From WJMB01 sp964581465 (GTDB lineage: Bacteria > RBG-13-66-14): DNA of 64,000 bases. The notes below the pieces were generated by a model. It worked only from the letters and a program-made list of their open reading frames with translations, was not told the DNA's origin and did no database searches. The translations under genes were made by a program, and so were the position numbers. Shown here in pieces: positions 37,436 through 45,382 of this stretch (position 1 is the first letter of the stretch; the number at the start of each line of letters is the position of its first letter). The stretch covers positions 1 through 64,000 of the forward strand of contig CAZOOP010000010.1 in the NCBI GenBank assembly GCA_964581465.1, written 5' to 3'.

Positions 37436-37830
37436 AGCTGCGGCTTTTGGCGAGTAGACCTGGGGGATAATCGCGGAATAGTGGAATAGCCGGCGCAGGG
37501 TGCTGAATGAGAGGCTACCGGTATCACTGTGGATCACTCGTGAGGACTGACCGGCGGTGCGCGGTGGGGAAAGACTCGCAGTCGAGTAAGAGTTTTTGCG
37601 GGAACCATCGAAGGAACAAGGCTGACGGGTGTCCCGTCTGTTCAACCCCACCGGATCCGCTCTGCGTTCACCAGCTTACTCAAGGCGTCGGCGCGCGCAA
37701 CACGCGGAGCGATCTCAACATACTACGGCTGAAGCAGGCGAGGCTCGATCGAAAGTTGCTGGATTAGCTCGCAATCAGCGAAACAACCGATCGCAAAGAC
37801 AACCAAGAATCGGCGAAGGACGGACGGGTG
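37436..37830. other. ftsL/ftsI intergenic region
   Basis: 395 bp without a supported gene, in a cluster that is otherwise nearly gapless. No palindromic element is present. Short open frames exist but lack ribosome sites. Confidence 0.55.
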
Positions 37831-39804
37831 ATGAACCAGCGGGAAACGCGGGGGAAAGCGACCCGGGAACCGGGGAGCCGGCGGCTGCGCTGGCTGGCCC
37901 TGGGCCTGGGTCTTTTCGCCCTGGTCATCGCCGGCCGCCTGGTCGACCTGCAGTTGCTGCGCGGAGCCGAGCTCCGCGATCAGGCCCAAAGCCAGCAGGT
38001 GGCCCGGGAATCCCTGCCCGGTCTGCGCGGCACCATCTACGACCGCAACGGCACAGTGCTGGCCATCGACCGTGAGATCACCACGGCTTTCCTGGCGCCC
38101 CGGGAGCTCACTCCGGAGCAGCGCCCCGTCGTCGTCGAGGGTTTGGCCGAGATCCTGGGCCTCTCCCGCTCCCGCTTGGAGGAGCTGGTCCTCCGCGACA
38201 GCTACTTCGTCTGGCTCTCCCGCCGTCTGGAGGACTCCGAGGAGCTGGCCCTGCGCGAGGCCGGCCTGCCCGGCGTCCACCTCCGTGAGGCCGCGGCCCG
38301 CTTCTACCCCCAGGGACCCACCGCGGCCCATGTGCTGGGCTTCGTCGGTGTGGATCACCAGGGGCTGGAGGGCTTGGAGCTGCTCTACGACGAGGAGCTC
38401 AGCGGCGAGCCCGGCTGGGTGCTCAAGGTCACCGACGCCGCCGGACGGCCCCTCTACCCCCTCGAGGAAACCCTGGTCGAACCACGGCGGGGCGAGGACA
38501 TCTACCTGACCATCGACGCCCGCTACCAGCACATCGTCGAGCGGGAGCTGGCCCAGGCCGTCGAACGCAACAACGCCCGCGGCGGGATGGCCGTGATGCT
38601 CGACCCGAGCGACGGCGCCGTGCTGGCTCTGGCCAACTATCCGGGCTTCGACCCCAACCACTTCGGCGACTACCCGGCCGAGGTTCGCCGCAACCGCGCC
38701 GTCACCGACCTGTACGAACCGGGCAGCACGCTGAAGACCCTCACCGTGTCCGCCGCCCTCGAGGAGGGCCTGGTCACACCCCAGACCGTTTTCGACACAC
38801 CGCAGCACATCCTGGTCACCGGGCGGCGCATCCGGGATAGCCTGCCTCACGCTCCCCGGCTCAGTGTTGCCGGGATCATCGAGCGCTCCAGCAACGTCGG
38901 CGTGTTGCAGATCGGTGAGATGCTGGGCCGGGAGAAGCTCCACGATTACCTGCGCGCCTTCGGCCTGGGGGAGCCCACGGGCCTGGAGTCCGTCGGCGAG
39001 GCCGGCGGCATCCTGCGTCCGTCAGAACGTTGGTATCCCCTGGACACCGCCTGCGCCAGTTTCGGCCAGGGCGTGGCCGTCACCGCCGTCCAGTTGGCCG
39101 CCGCCTACGCCGTGGTTGCCAACGGCGGCCTCCGAGTCCAGCCCCACCTCATCGTCGGCGAAGCGGTGGAACGAATCGATGGTGACAACGACGAGGGAAC
39201 CTCCCAGAACGCTTCCGAGGACGCTCCCGACGACGCTTCCGCGACGTCTCGGCGGGTCATCTCCAGCCAGACCGCCGAGACGATGCGCGCCATCCTGGTC
39301 GGCACCGTCGAGCACGGCCTGGCCGACGACGCCGCCGGTTCCGGCTACCTGGTCGGCGGCAAAACGGGCACCGCCCAGAAAATCGGCCCCGGCGGCTATC
39401 TGGAGGGCAACCGGTACATCGCCAGCTTCGTCGGCTTCGCCCCTGCCGAAGACCCGCGCCTTGTGCTCCTGGTGATCCTCGACGAGCCCGGGCCGATCTA
39501 CGGCGGCGGGCCGACCTGCGGTCCGGCCTTCGCCCGTATCGTCCGTCAGGTGCTGGCCCTCGAGGGCGTCCCGGCGCCGGATTCCCTCTCGGTGCGCGTC
39601 GTCGAGGCGTCGACGCCGGACGTGCTGCGCACCCCCACCCTGGAACCCGCCGAGTTGCCGTCACTGATCGGCCTGGATGCCCGTCGCGCCGCCGCTCTGA
39701 TCTCGGCGGCGGGCCTGCGGGCCGAGTTCCAGGGCAGCGGAAGCGTCCGCTCCGTCGACACCACCGGCGAGGTCCTGCGCGTCAAACTGGGGGTGGCCCG
39801 ATGA
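37831..39804 (+). CDS. ftsI: Septal peptidoglycan transpeptidase FtsI (PBP3/PBP2B) with a PASTA domain
   Basis: A 657-residue class B penicillin-binding protein. There is one membrane helix (about 20-40), a dimerisation domain that starts with GLRGTIYDRNGTVLAID, and a transpeptidase domain with SxxK at Ser299-Lys302 (EPGSTLKT), SxN at 353-355 (RSSNVG) and KTG at 511-513. Residues about 606-657 form one PASTA-like domain (LPSLIGLDARRAAALISAAG), as in FtsI/SpoVD of Gram-positives and many other phyla but not in E. coli. It cross-links septal peptidoglycan together with FtsW. The frame could also begin at the GTG three bases earlier. The 3' end overlaps murF by ATGA; murE, the usual next gene, is missing. 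Confidence 0.95.
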   Translation: MNQRETRGKATREPGSRRLRWLALGLGLFALVIAGRLVDLQLLRGAELRDQAQSQQVARESLPGLRGTIYDRNGTVLAIDREITTAFLAPRELTPEQRPVVVEGLAEILGLSRSRLEELVLRDSYFVWLSRRLEDSEELALREAGLPGVHLREAAARFYPQGPTAAHVLGFVGVDHQGLEGLELLYDEELSGEPGWVLKVTDAAGRPLYPLEETLVEPRRGEDIYLTIDARYQHIVERELAQAVERNNARGGMAVMLDPSDGAVLALANYPGFDPNHFGDYPAEVRRNRAVTDLYEPGSTLKTLTVSAALEEGLVTPQTVFDTPQHILVTGRRIRDSLPHAPRLSVAGIIERSSNVGVLQIGEMLGREKLHDYLRAFGLGEPTGLESVGEAGGILRPSERWYPLDTACASFGQGVAVTAVQLAAAYAVVANGGLRVQPHLIVGEAVERIDGDNDEGTSQNASEDAPDDASATSRRVISSQTAETMRAILVGTVEHGLADDAAGSGYLVGGKTGTAQKIGPGGYLEGNRYIASFVGFAPAEDPRLVLLVILDEPGPIYGGGPTCGPAFARIVRQVLALEGVPAPDSLSVRVVEASTPDVLRTPTLEPAELPSLIGLDARRAAALISAAGLRAEFQGSGSVRSVDTTGEVLRVKLGVAR

Positions 39805-41216
39805 GCCGCGACTGGGGACACCTGCGCGCCGACGTCGGCCTGCCCGTCACTCTGGGCGAGCTGGCCGACTGGGCCGGCGCCGAGCTCGCCGACAACGCCC
39901 GGGAGCTGCCCGTGGGCGGCCTGGCCGGCGACTCCCGCGCCGTGGCCGAGGGCGACCTATTCATCGCGCTGACCGGCAGCCGCGTCGACGGTCACGACTA
40001 CCTGGACCGCGTCGTCGGCCGCGCCGCCGCCGCCCTGGTCTCCCGACCCCGGCGCGACCTGGAGTTGATCCAGCTCGTCGTCGAGGACGTCCGCCGCGCC
40101 TTGCTGGCCGTCGGCGCCGGTTTCCGCGACCGCCGTCCCGACCTGCGGGTAATCGGCGTCACCGGCTCGGTGGGCAAGACCTCGACCAAGGACTACCTGG
40201 GGCGGATCATGCTCGACCACGCGCCGACACTGGTCACCACAGGCAATCTCAACACCGAGATCGGCGTGCCGCTGACCCTGGCCCGCTTGACCGACGAGCA
40301 TCGCTTCGCCGTGTTGGAGATGGGCATGCAGTGGTCCGGCGAGATCGCCTCCCTGGCCCGCTCAGCCCGACCCGAGATCGGCGTCATCACCGCCGTGGGT
40401 CCGGCCCATCTCGAGTTCTTCTCCAGTGTGCGCCAGATCGCCCGGGCCAAGGCCGAGCTGCTCGAAACCCTGCCTTCCGACGGCTTCGCCGTACTCCCCG
40501 TGGGCGAATACCTGGATTACCTCCGCGCCTTCGCCCCCTGCCCAGTCATAACCTTCGGACTGACCGAGGGCCACTGCCGGGCCGAGGGCCTGCGGCCCCT
40601 CCACCGAGGCTCCAGTTTCGAACTCGTCTGGGAGCCGCCGCCTAGCCTGGGGTTCAAGCCCCTGCGTCGCACCGTAGAGCTACCCCGCCCCGGCGCTCAC
40701 CAGGTGCTTTCGGCCCTGCGCACGGCCGCGACGGCCCTGATCGCCGGCGTGCCCTCGCAGCGCGTCGTCGACGGCCTGAGCGACGCCGAACTGACGCCCC
40801 AGCGCGGCGACGTCGTCAAGAAGGGCTCGCTGACTATCCTGGCCGATTCCTACAACGCCAACCCGATGAGTATGGAGGCCGCTCTGCGCACTCTGGCCGG
40901 TTTGCCCGCCGAGCGACGACTGGTGGTGTTGGGCGACATGCTCGAGCTGGGACCGGCCGCGCCGGAACTCCACCGCGAGATCGGCCGACTGGCCGCCCGT
41001 CTGGGGATGAACGTGCTGATCGGCGTGGGCGGCTTCGCCGAGGAGCTGGCCGCCGGCGCTCGCGACAGCGGGATGAGCCGGGTCTACGCCGTCCAGACCC
41101 CCGAGGAGGCCGCTGAGCTTCTCAACGAGCTGCTGCGCCCCGGCGACGCCCTGCTGGCCAAGGCCTCCAACGCCCTGCGCCTCGATCAACTCACCGACCA
41201 CCTCCCCGCGCTCTAG
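39801..41216 (+). CDS. murF: UDP-MurNAc-tripeptide:D-Ala-D-Ala ligase
   Basis: Adds D-Ala-D-Ala to the UDP-MurNAc-tripeptide in the cytosol. The 471-residue Mur ligase has a MurF-type N-terminal domain (GDSRAVAEGDLFIALTG), the ATP loop GVTGSVGKTSTKD, the LEMGMQWSGEIA segment and the C-terminal DSYNANPMSMEAAL, diagnostic for MurF over MurE, followed by GDMLELG. It is translationally coupled to ftsI. mraY follows 10 bp after. The usual upstream partner murE is not in this cluster, so the tripeptide must come from a murE elsewhere. Confidence 0.96.
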   Translation: MSRDWGHLRADVGLPVTLGELADWAGAELADNARELPVGGLAGDSRAVAEGDLFIALTGSRVDGHDYLDRVVGRAAAALVSRPRRDLELIQLVVEDVRRALLAVGAGFRDRRPDLRVIGVTGSVGKTSTKDYLGRIMLDHAPTLVTTGNLNTEIGVPLTLARLTDEHRFAVLEMGMQWSGEIASLARSARPEIGVITAVGPAHLEFFSSVRQIARAKAELLETLPSDGFAVLPVGEYLDYLRAFAPCPVITFGLTEGHCRAEGLRPLHRGSSFELVWEPPPSLGFKPLRRTVELPRPGAHQVLSALRTAATALIAGVPSQRVVDGLSDAELTPQRGDVVKKGSLTILADSYNANPMSMEAALRTLAGLPAERRLVVLGDMLELGPAAPELHREIGRLAARLGMNVLIGVGGFAEELAAGARDSGMSRVYAVQTPEEAAELLNELLRPGDALLAKASNALRLDQLTDHLPAL

Positions 41217-41226
41217 GAGAGGGAAC

Positions 41227-42336
41227 GTGCTCTACCACCTGCTGGCACCCCTGGCCGACGAAGTGGGCTTCTTCCGCCTCTTCGGTTACATCACCTTCCG
41301 CGCCGGCGCCGCGGCGATCACCGCCGTGCTGCTCAGCTTCATCTTCGGACCGCTGATCATCCACTGGCTCCGCCGCAAGCAGTTCACTGAAAGCACCCGG
41401 GAGGACGGCCCCCAGCATCACAAGGCCAAGGAGCGCACCCCGACGATGGGCGGCCTGATCATCCTGCTGGCCGTGGCCGTGCCGACCCTGCTCTTCGCCG
41501 ATCTGACCAACCGCTACGTGCTGATGACCCTGGCCGTTACCCTGGGCCTGGGCCTGCTGGGGTTCCTCGACGATTACCTCAAGAACGTCAAAGGACGACC
41601 CCTGGGCCTGGTGGCTCGCTACAAACTGATCGGCCAGGCCTTCCTCGGCCTGGGCGTGGGCTGCATCCTCTACTTCTGGCCCCTGGACCCGGCTCACTCG
41701 ACAATACTCACCGTGCCCTTCTTCAAGAGCGTCCAGATCGATCTCGGCTGGGGCTACATCCCCTTCGTCGCCCTGGTGATCATCGCCGCCTCCAACGCCG
41801 TCAACCTGACCGACGGCCTGGACGGCCTGGCCATCGGCTCGACCCTCTTCGCCGGACTGGCCTACGTCATCTTCGTCTACGTGGCCGGTCACGCCGTCTT
41901 CGCCAACTACCTCGAGGTGCCCTTCCTGTCCGATATCGGCGAGCTGACCATCTTCGTGACCTCCCTGGTGGGGGCCTGTCTGGGCTTCCTCTGGTACAAC
42001 TCCCACCCCGCCGAGGTCTTCATGGGCGATACCGGCTCGCTGGCCCTGGGCGGAGCCATCGGCACCGTGGCGATCTTCTGCAAGCAGGAGCTGCTGTTGC
42101 TCATCGTCGGCGGCGTCTACGTCATCGAAGGGATGTCGGTGATCCTCCAGGTGGGCTACTTCAAGCTGACCAAGGGCAAGGGTCCCGACGGCGCCGGCAA
42201 GCGACTGTTCCGTATGGCCCCCCTCCACCACCACTTCGAGCTCAAGGGTTGGGCCGAGAGCAAGGTCATCACCCGCTTCTGGATCATGGCGGCCATGTTC
42301 GCCCTGATCTCCATCGCCACACTCAAGCTGCGCTGA
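41227..42336 (+). CDS. mraY: Phospho-MurNAc-pentapeptide translocase MraY
   Basis: Transfers phospho-MurNAc-pentapeptide to undecaprenyl phosphate, giving lipid I. The 369-residue polytopic protein has about ten membrane helices and the key motifs GFLDDYLKNVKGR, SNAVNLTDGLDGLAIG, FMGDTGSLALGG and MAPLHHHFELKGW. The start is GTG with AGGAGAGGG upstream. An internal TPTMGG segment is also typical. The palindromic element copy 6 begins only 4 bp after its stop, where murD usually follows. Confidence 0.97.
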   Translation: MLYHLLAPLADEVGFFRLFGYITFRAGAAAITAVLLSFIFGPLIIHWLRRKQFTESTREDGPQHHKAKERTPTMGGLIILLAVAVPTLLFADLTNRYVLMTLAVTLGLGLLGFLDDYLKNVKGRPLGLVARYKLIGQAFLGLGVGCILYFWPLDPAHSTILTVPFFKSVQIDLGWGYIPFVALVIIAASNAVNLTDGLDGLAIGSTLFAGLAYVIFVYVAGHAVFANYLEVPFLSDIGELTIFVTSLVGACLGFLWYNSHPAEVFMGDTGSLALGGAIGTVAIFCKQELLLLIVGGVYVIEGMSVILQVGYFKLTKGKGPDGAGKRLFRMAPLHHHFELKGWAESKVITRFWIMAAMFALISIATLKLR

Positions 42337-42340
42337 TCCC

Positions 42341-42526
42341 GCGAGACCTTCGCCGATTCCTTCGAATAGGCTTGGAGCTCGGGTACGTTCGACGACGAGG
42401 CGTTGGCACGTTTTTTGCAGCAGAGCGACGAAGCATTGGGGAGGAAGGTGCGCGGGATTACGCAAAAAACGTGCCAACGCCGGGCGCGGGCCGAGGAATC
42501 ACCGGTGAAGTCGGCGAAGGTCTCGC
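42341..42526. repeat. Palindromic element copy 6, inside the dcw cluster
   Basis: The outer arms GCGAGACCTTCGCCGA (42341-42356) and complement (42511-42526) pair over 16 bp. The inner arms 42399-42418 and 42462-42481 pair over 20 bp. The core is TTGGCACGTTTTTTGC instead of TTTCTTGC, with the matching change in the other arm; TGGCACG-N4-TTGC is kept. The 43-nt loop starts AGCAGAGCG. It sits between mraY and a 53-aa gene. Confidence 0.92.
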
Positions 42527-42664
42527 TCAGTTCCACTGTTTGTTCAACCGGTGCTCGATCCAGAGCGGTGCGTTGCTGAAGGTGGTTGCCCAGCTTGGTT
42601 GCAAGCGTTGACTTTAACGATTCATCGACGCCCATCCGGGTGTTTAACCGACGAGGTGAACGAG

Positions 42665-42826
42665 ATGCCGGACTATAACCCGCCCTATCCCGATCCCGCC
42701 GCCGAGGAGGCCGAGGGTCAGTTGACCTTCGAGCTGCCGCGCAAGATGCGCCCCGGCCGCCTAGACCCCTACGACGATCTCTACTTCGACATGCAAACCG
42801 CCAAGCAGGGCGAGGCCGCCGAGTAA
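42665..42826 (+). CDS. 53-residue acidic protein in the murD position
   Basis: A very short protein, MPDYNPPYPDPAAEEAEG and then LPRKMRPGRLDPYDDLYFD, rich in Asp, Glu, Pro and Tyr; probably unstructured. ACGAGGTGAACGAG before the ATG is a good ribosome site, and ftsW follows 22 bp later, so it is likely translated as part of the dcw transcript. It has no membrane segment. It occupies the place where murD is usually found. Function unknown; chance open frame is possible but the ribosome site and spacing argue against it. Confidence 0.55.
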   Translation: MPDYNPPYPDPAAEEAEGQLTFELPRKMRPGRLDPYDDLYFDMQTAKQGEAAE

Positions 42827-42848
42827 CCGCCGTATAACAAGGAAACCG

Positions 42849-44240
42849 ATGAATCTCAAGCGTTTGGACATCCAGCTCTTCCTGGTGACGAGCGCCCTGT
42901 TCACCGTCGGCCTGTTGATGGTCGGCAGCGTGGGTCAGCTTCCCGGCGCCGACGGCGGTCCGGCGGGGAGCTATTTGCCGGGTCAGCTCTGGAAGCTGCT
43001 GCCTGGTGTGGCCCTGCTGCTGGTTTTCTGGCGCGTGGGGGCGGCGCGGCTGGTCAAGCTGGCCAAGCCGGCGCTGATTGTCGGATTCCTGCTGCTGCTG
43101 TTGACACTTTTCCAGGGCGTGGGAACGGAGAGCTCCGGGGCCAGGCGCTGGCTGACGCTGGGTTTGTTCAGCTTCCAGCCCGCCGAGGTGCTCAAACTTT
43201 TCCTGCTGCTCTACCTGGCAGATACGCTCAGTCGGCGCCGCAACCGCCTGGAGAGTTTCAAGCGCGGGATGCTGCCTCCGCTGCTTGTGGTCGGGGCGGC
43301 CTGCGGGCTACTGCTCCTGCAGCCCGACCTCTCGACGGCCCTGCTGCTCTTCGTAACCGCCCTGGCCATGTTCTGGATCGCCGGGGTGCCGGGGCGCCAT
43401 CTGGCCGTCTCCCTGGCGGTGATCGTGCCCGTGGTGATTCTGCTGGTCTACCTGGAGCCCTACCGTTGGGCCAGGATCACGGCCTTCCTGGACCCCTGGC
43501 GCGACGCCCAGGCCGGCGGCTATCAGATCGTGCAGAGCCTCCTGGCGATCGGCTCGGGCGGGTTGACCGGCGTGGGGCTCGGTGCAAGTCAGCAGAAACT
43601 GTTCTACCTGCCCGAGGCGCATACCGACTTCATCTTCAGCATCCTGGGCGAGGAGTTGGGTCTGTTGGGTACCCTGGGTGTGCTGGCCCTCTTCGTCGCC
43701 CTGGTGGTCATCGGTTTGCGCATCGTTCGCCGTGTTCGCGATCCCTTCAGTCGTTTGCTGGCCCTGGGTGTGACGGTCTGGCTGGGCGTCCAGGCGCTGA
43801 TCAACATCGGTGTGGTCACGGGGCTGCTGCCGACCACGGGGTTGCCCCTCCCCTTCATCAGCTACGGCGGAACCTCGCTGGTCAGTGGTTTGGCGGCGGT
43901 GGGTATTTTGGCCGGCGCGGCCCGAGAAACCGCCGAGAGTCGACCCGCCGAGGTCGGCGAACCCCTGGAGCGTCCAGCGGTTCGTCGGGCCGAGAGCAGC
44001 GGGGAGTCCCGAGAATCCAAGAAGCTCCGGCGGAGTCCGGCCCGCACCTTCGGCAGGCCCGCCCCGCGTCCGGTCACCGGCTCGGCCTATCTGGCCCGCA
44101 GCCGCACCGCCGCCTCGCGGGATTGGCGTGTCTCGCGGCGCGCTCGGAAGGGCTCCGGTACGTCGCACTCCCGCAAGGGATTCAGCCGACCCTTCGGCGA
44201 GGTCTATGCCCGCGCCGATCGACGCCGGAGGTGGCGCTGA
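42849..44240 (+). CDS. ftsW: FtsW septal peptidoglycan glycosyltransferase (SEDS) with a long basic tail
   Basis: Polymerises lipid II into glycan strands at the septum with FtsI. The 463-residue protein has about ten membrane helices and SEDS hallmarks: ESSGARRWLTLG, QPDLSTALL, YQIVQSLLAIGSGG, EAHTDFIFSILGEELG (containing the catalytic Asp region) and LPFISYGGTSLV. After the last helix there are about 90 hydrophilic, very Arg/Ser-rich residues (RAESSGESRESKKLRRSPAR), absent or much shorter in most FtsW. AAGGAAACCG precedes the ATG. The stop overlaps the murG start. Confidence 0.96.
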   Translation: MNLKRLDIQLFLVTSALFTVGLLMVGSVGQLPGADGGPAGSYLPGQLWKLLPGVALLLVFWRVGAARLVKLAKPALIVGFLLLLLTLFQGVGTESSGARRWLTLGLFSFQPAEVLKLFLLLYLADTLSRRRNRLESFKRGMLPPLLVVGAACGLLLLQPDLSTALLLFVTALAMFWIAGVPGRHLAVSLAVIVPVVILLVYLEPYRWARITAFLDPWRDAQAGGYQIVQSLLAIGSGGLTGVGLGASQQKLFYLPEAHTDFIFSILGEELGLLGTLGVLALFVALVVIGLRIVRRVRDPFSRLLALGVTVWLGVQALINIGVVTGLLPTTGLPLPFISYGGTSLVSGLAAVGILAGAARETAESRPAEVGEPLERPAVRRAESSGESRESKKLRRSPARTFGRPAPRPVTGSAYLARSRTAASRDWRVSRRARKGSGTSHSRKGFSRPFGEVYARADRRRRWR

Positions 44241-45340
44241 TGGGTGGTCGGCGGACGATCCTCTTCGCCGGGGGTAAGACCGGTGGGCACCTCTTCCCCG
44301 GAGTGGCCGTGGCCGAGGAGCTGCTGCGGCGGGAATCAGAGCTGGAGATCGCCTTCTGCGGTGCCGGGTTCGAACTGCCGCGCCGGGTCTGTGGTGAGCG
44401 GGGCTGGGACTATCACTTCATTCCGGCTGCCCCAATCTACCAGGCTTCACCGCTGAAGCTGGTTTCCGGTTTACTGACGAATCTGCGCGGTGTGCGCCGC
44501 GCCCGGAGGCTGCTGCGACGCCTCCGTCCATCGCTGTTGGTGGTCTGCGGAGGCTTCGAGGGTTTTCCTCCGGTTCTGGCGGCGCGTTGGTTCGGTGTTC
44601 CCGTGATGCTGCTGGAGCAGAACGCCCGGCCCGGCCTGACCAACCGCGTGTTGGCCCCGCTGGCCGCGGCCGCGGCTTGCGCCTTCCCCGGTCCCGGGGC
44701 TCGCCTGGCCGCTCGACGGGTGGTGGTCACGGGCAATCCGGTGCGCGGCGATCTGGCCTCCTTCGAATCCGATTACGCCGCCTTCGGTCTCGAACCGGAG
44801 ATGCTGACCGGTCTGGTCTTCGGCGGCAGCGCCGGAGCGAAGAGCATCAACGAGGCCGTCGTCGCCGCCGCTCGACTGTTGGCAGAGTTCGCCGGGGTCC
44901 AATGGATAATCCAGACCGGCGCGGCGATGCGCGACGAGGTGGCCCGAGCAGTGAGCGATGCCGGCCTGCGCGCTCACGTGACCGCCTTTCTCGACCCCAT
45001 CGGCGCGGCCTTCGCCCTGGCGGACTTCGCGGTGGCCCGCTCAGGCGGCGGAGCCTTCGAGCTGGCCCTGGTCGGCATCCCGAGCGTCTTCGTGCCCTAC
45101 CCCCACGCCGCCGCCGACCATCAGAGCGCCAACGCCCGGGCCTTCGCCGCCGCCGGGGGAGCCGTGGTGCTCCGCGACGAAGAGCTTACCGGTGAGCGCC
45201 TGACCGCCGCGGTGCGCCCCCTGATAGAAGACGCCGGGTTGCGACGTCGGATGGGCCGGGCGATGCGTCACCTGGGCAGGCCCGATGCCGCCCGCCGCGC
45301 CGGCGGACTGGCCCTCTCCGTTATCTCCGAGGCCGCCTGA
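44240..45340 (+). CDS. murG: UDP-GlcNAc:lipid I N-acetylglucosaminyltransferase MurG
   Basis: Adds GlcNAc to lipid I on the inner face of the membrane, giving lipid II. The 366-residue GT28 protein has the N-terminal glycine loop as FAGGKTGGHLFPG; the family usually has GGTGGH preceded by G, so a Lys here replaces a loop glycine. The second loop GGSAGAKSINE, the LEQNARPGLTNR segment, and the C-terminal ARSGGGAFELALVG and DHQSANA (donor site) are as expected. GGAGGT seven bases before the ATG fixes the start, which overlaps the ftsW stop by one base. Confidence 0.96.
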   Translation: MGGRRTILFAGGKTGGHLFPGVAVAEELLRRESELEIAFCGAGFELPRRVCGERGWDYHFIPAAPIYQASPLKLVSGLLTNLRGVRRARRLLRRLRPSLLVVCGGFEGFPPVLAARWFGVPVMLLEQNARPGLTNRVLAPLAAAAACAFPGPGARLAARRVVVTGNPVRGDLASFESDYAAFGLEPEMLTGLVFGGSAGAKSINEAVVAAARLLAEFAGVQWIIQTGAAMRDEVARAVSDAGLRAHVTAFLDPIGAAFALADFAVARSGGGAFELALVGIPSVFVPYPHAAADHQSANARAFAAAGGAVVLRDEELTGERLTAAVRPLIEDAGLRRRMGRAMRHLGRPDAARRAGGLALSVISEAA

Positions 45341-45382
45341 CGATCCACCGCGGCATCCGCAGATCATGACGATGGAGGAACG

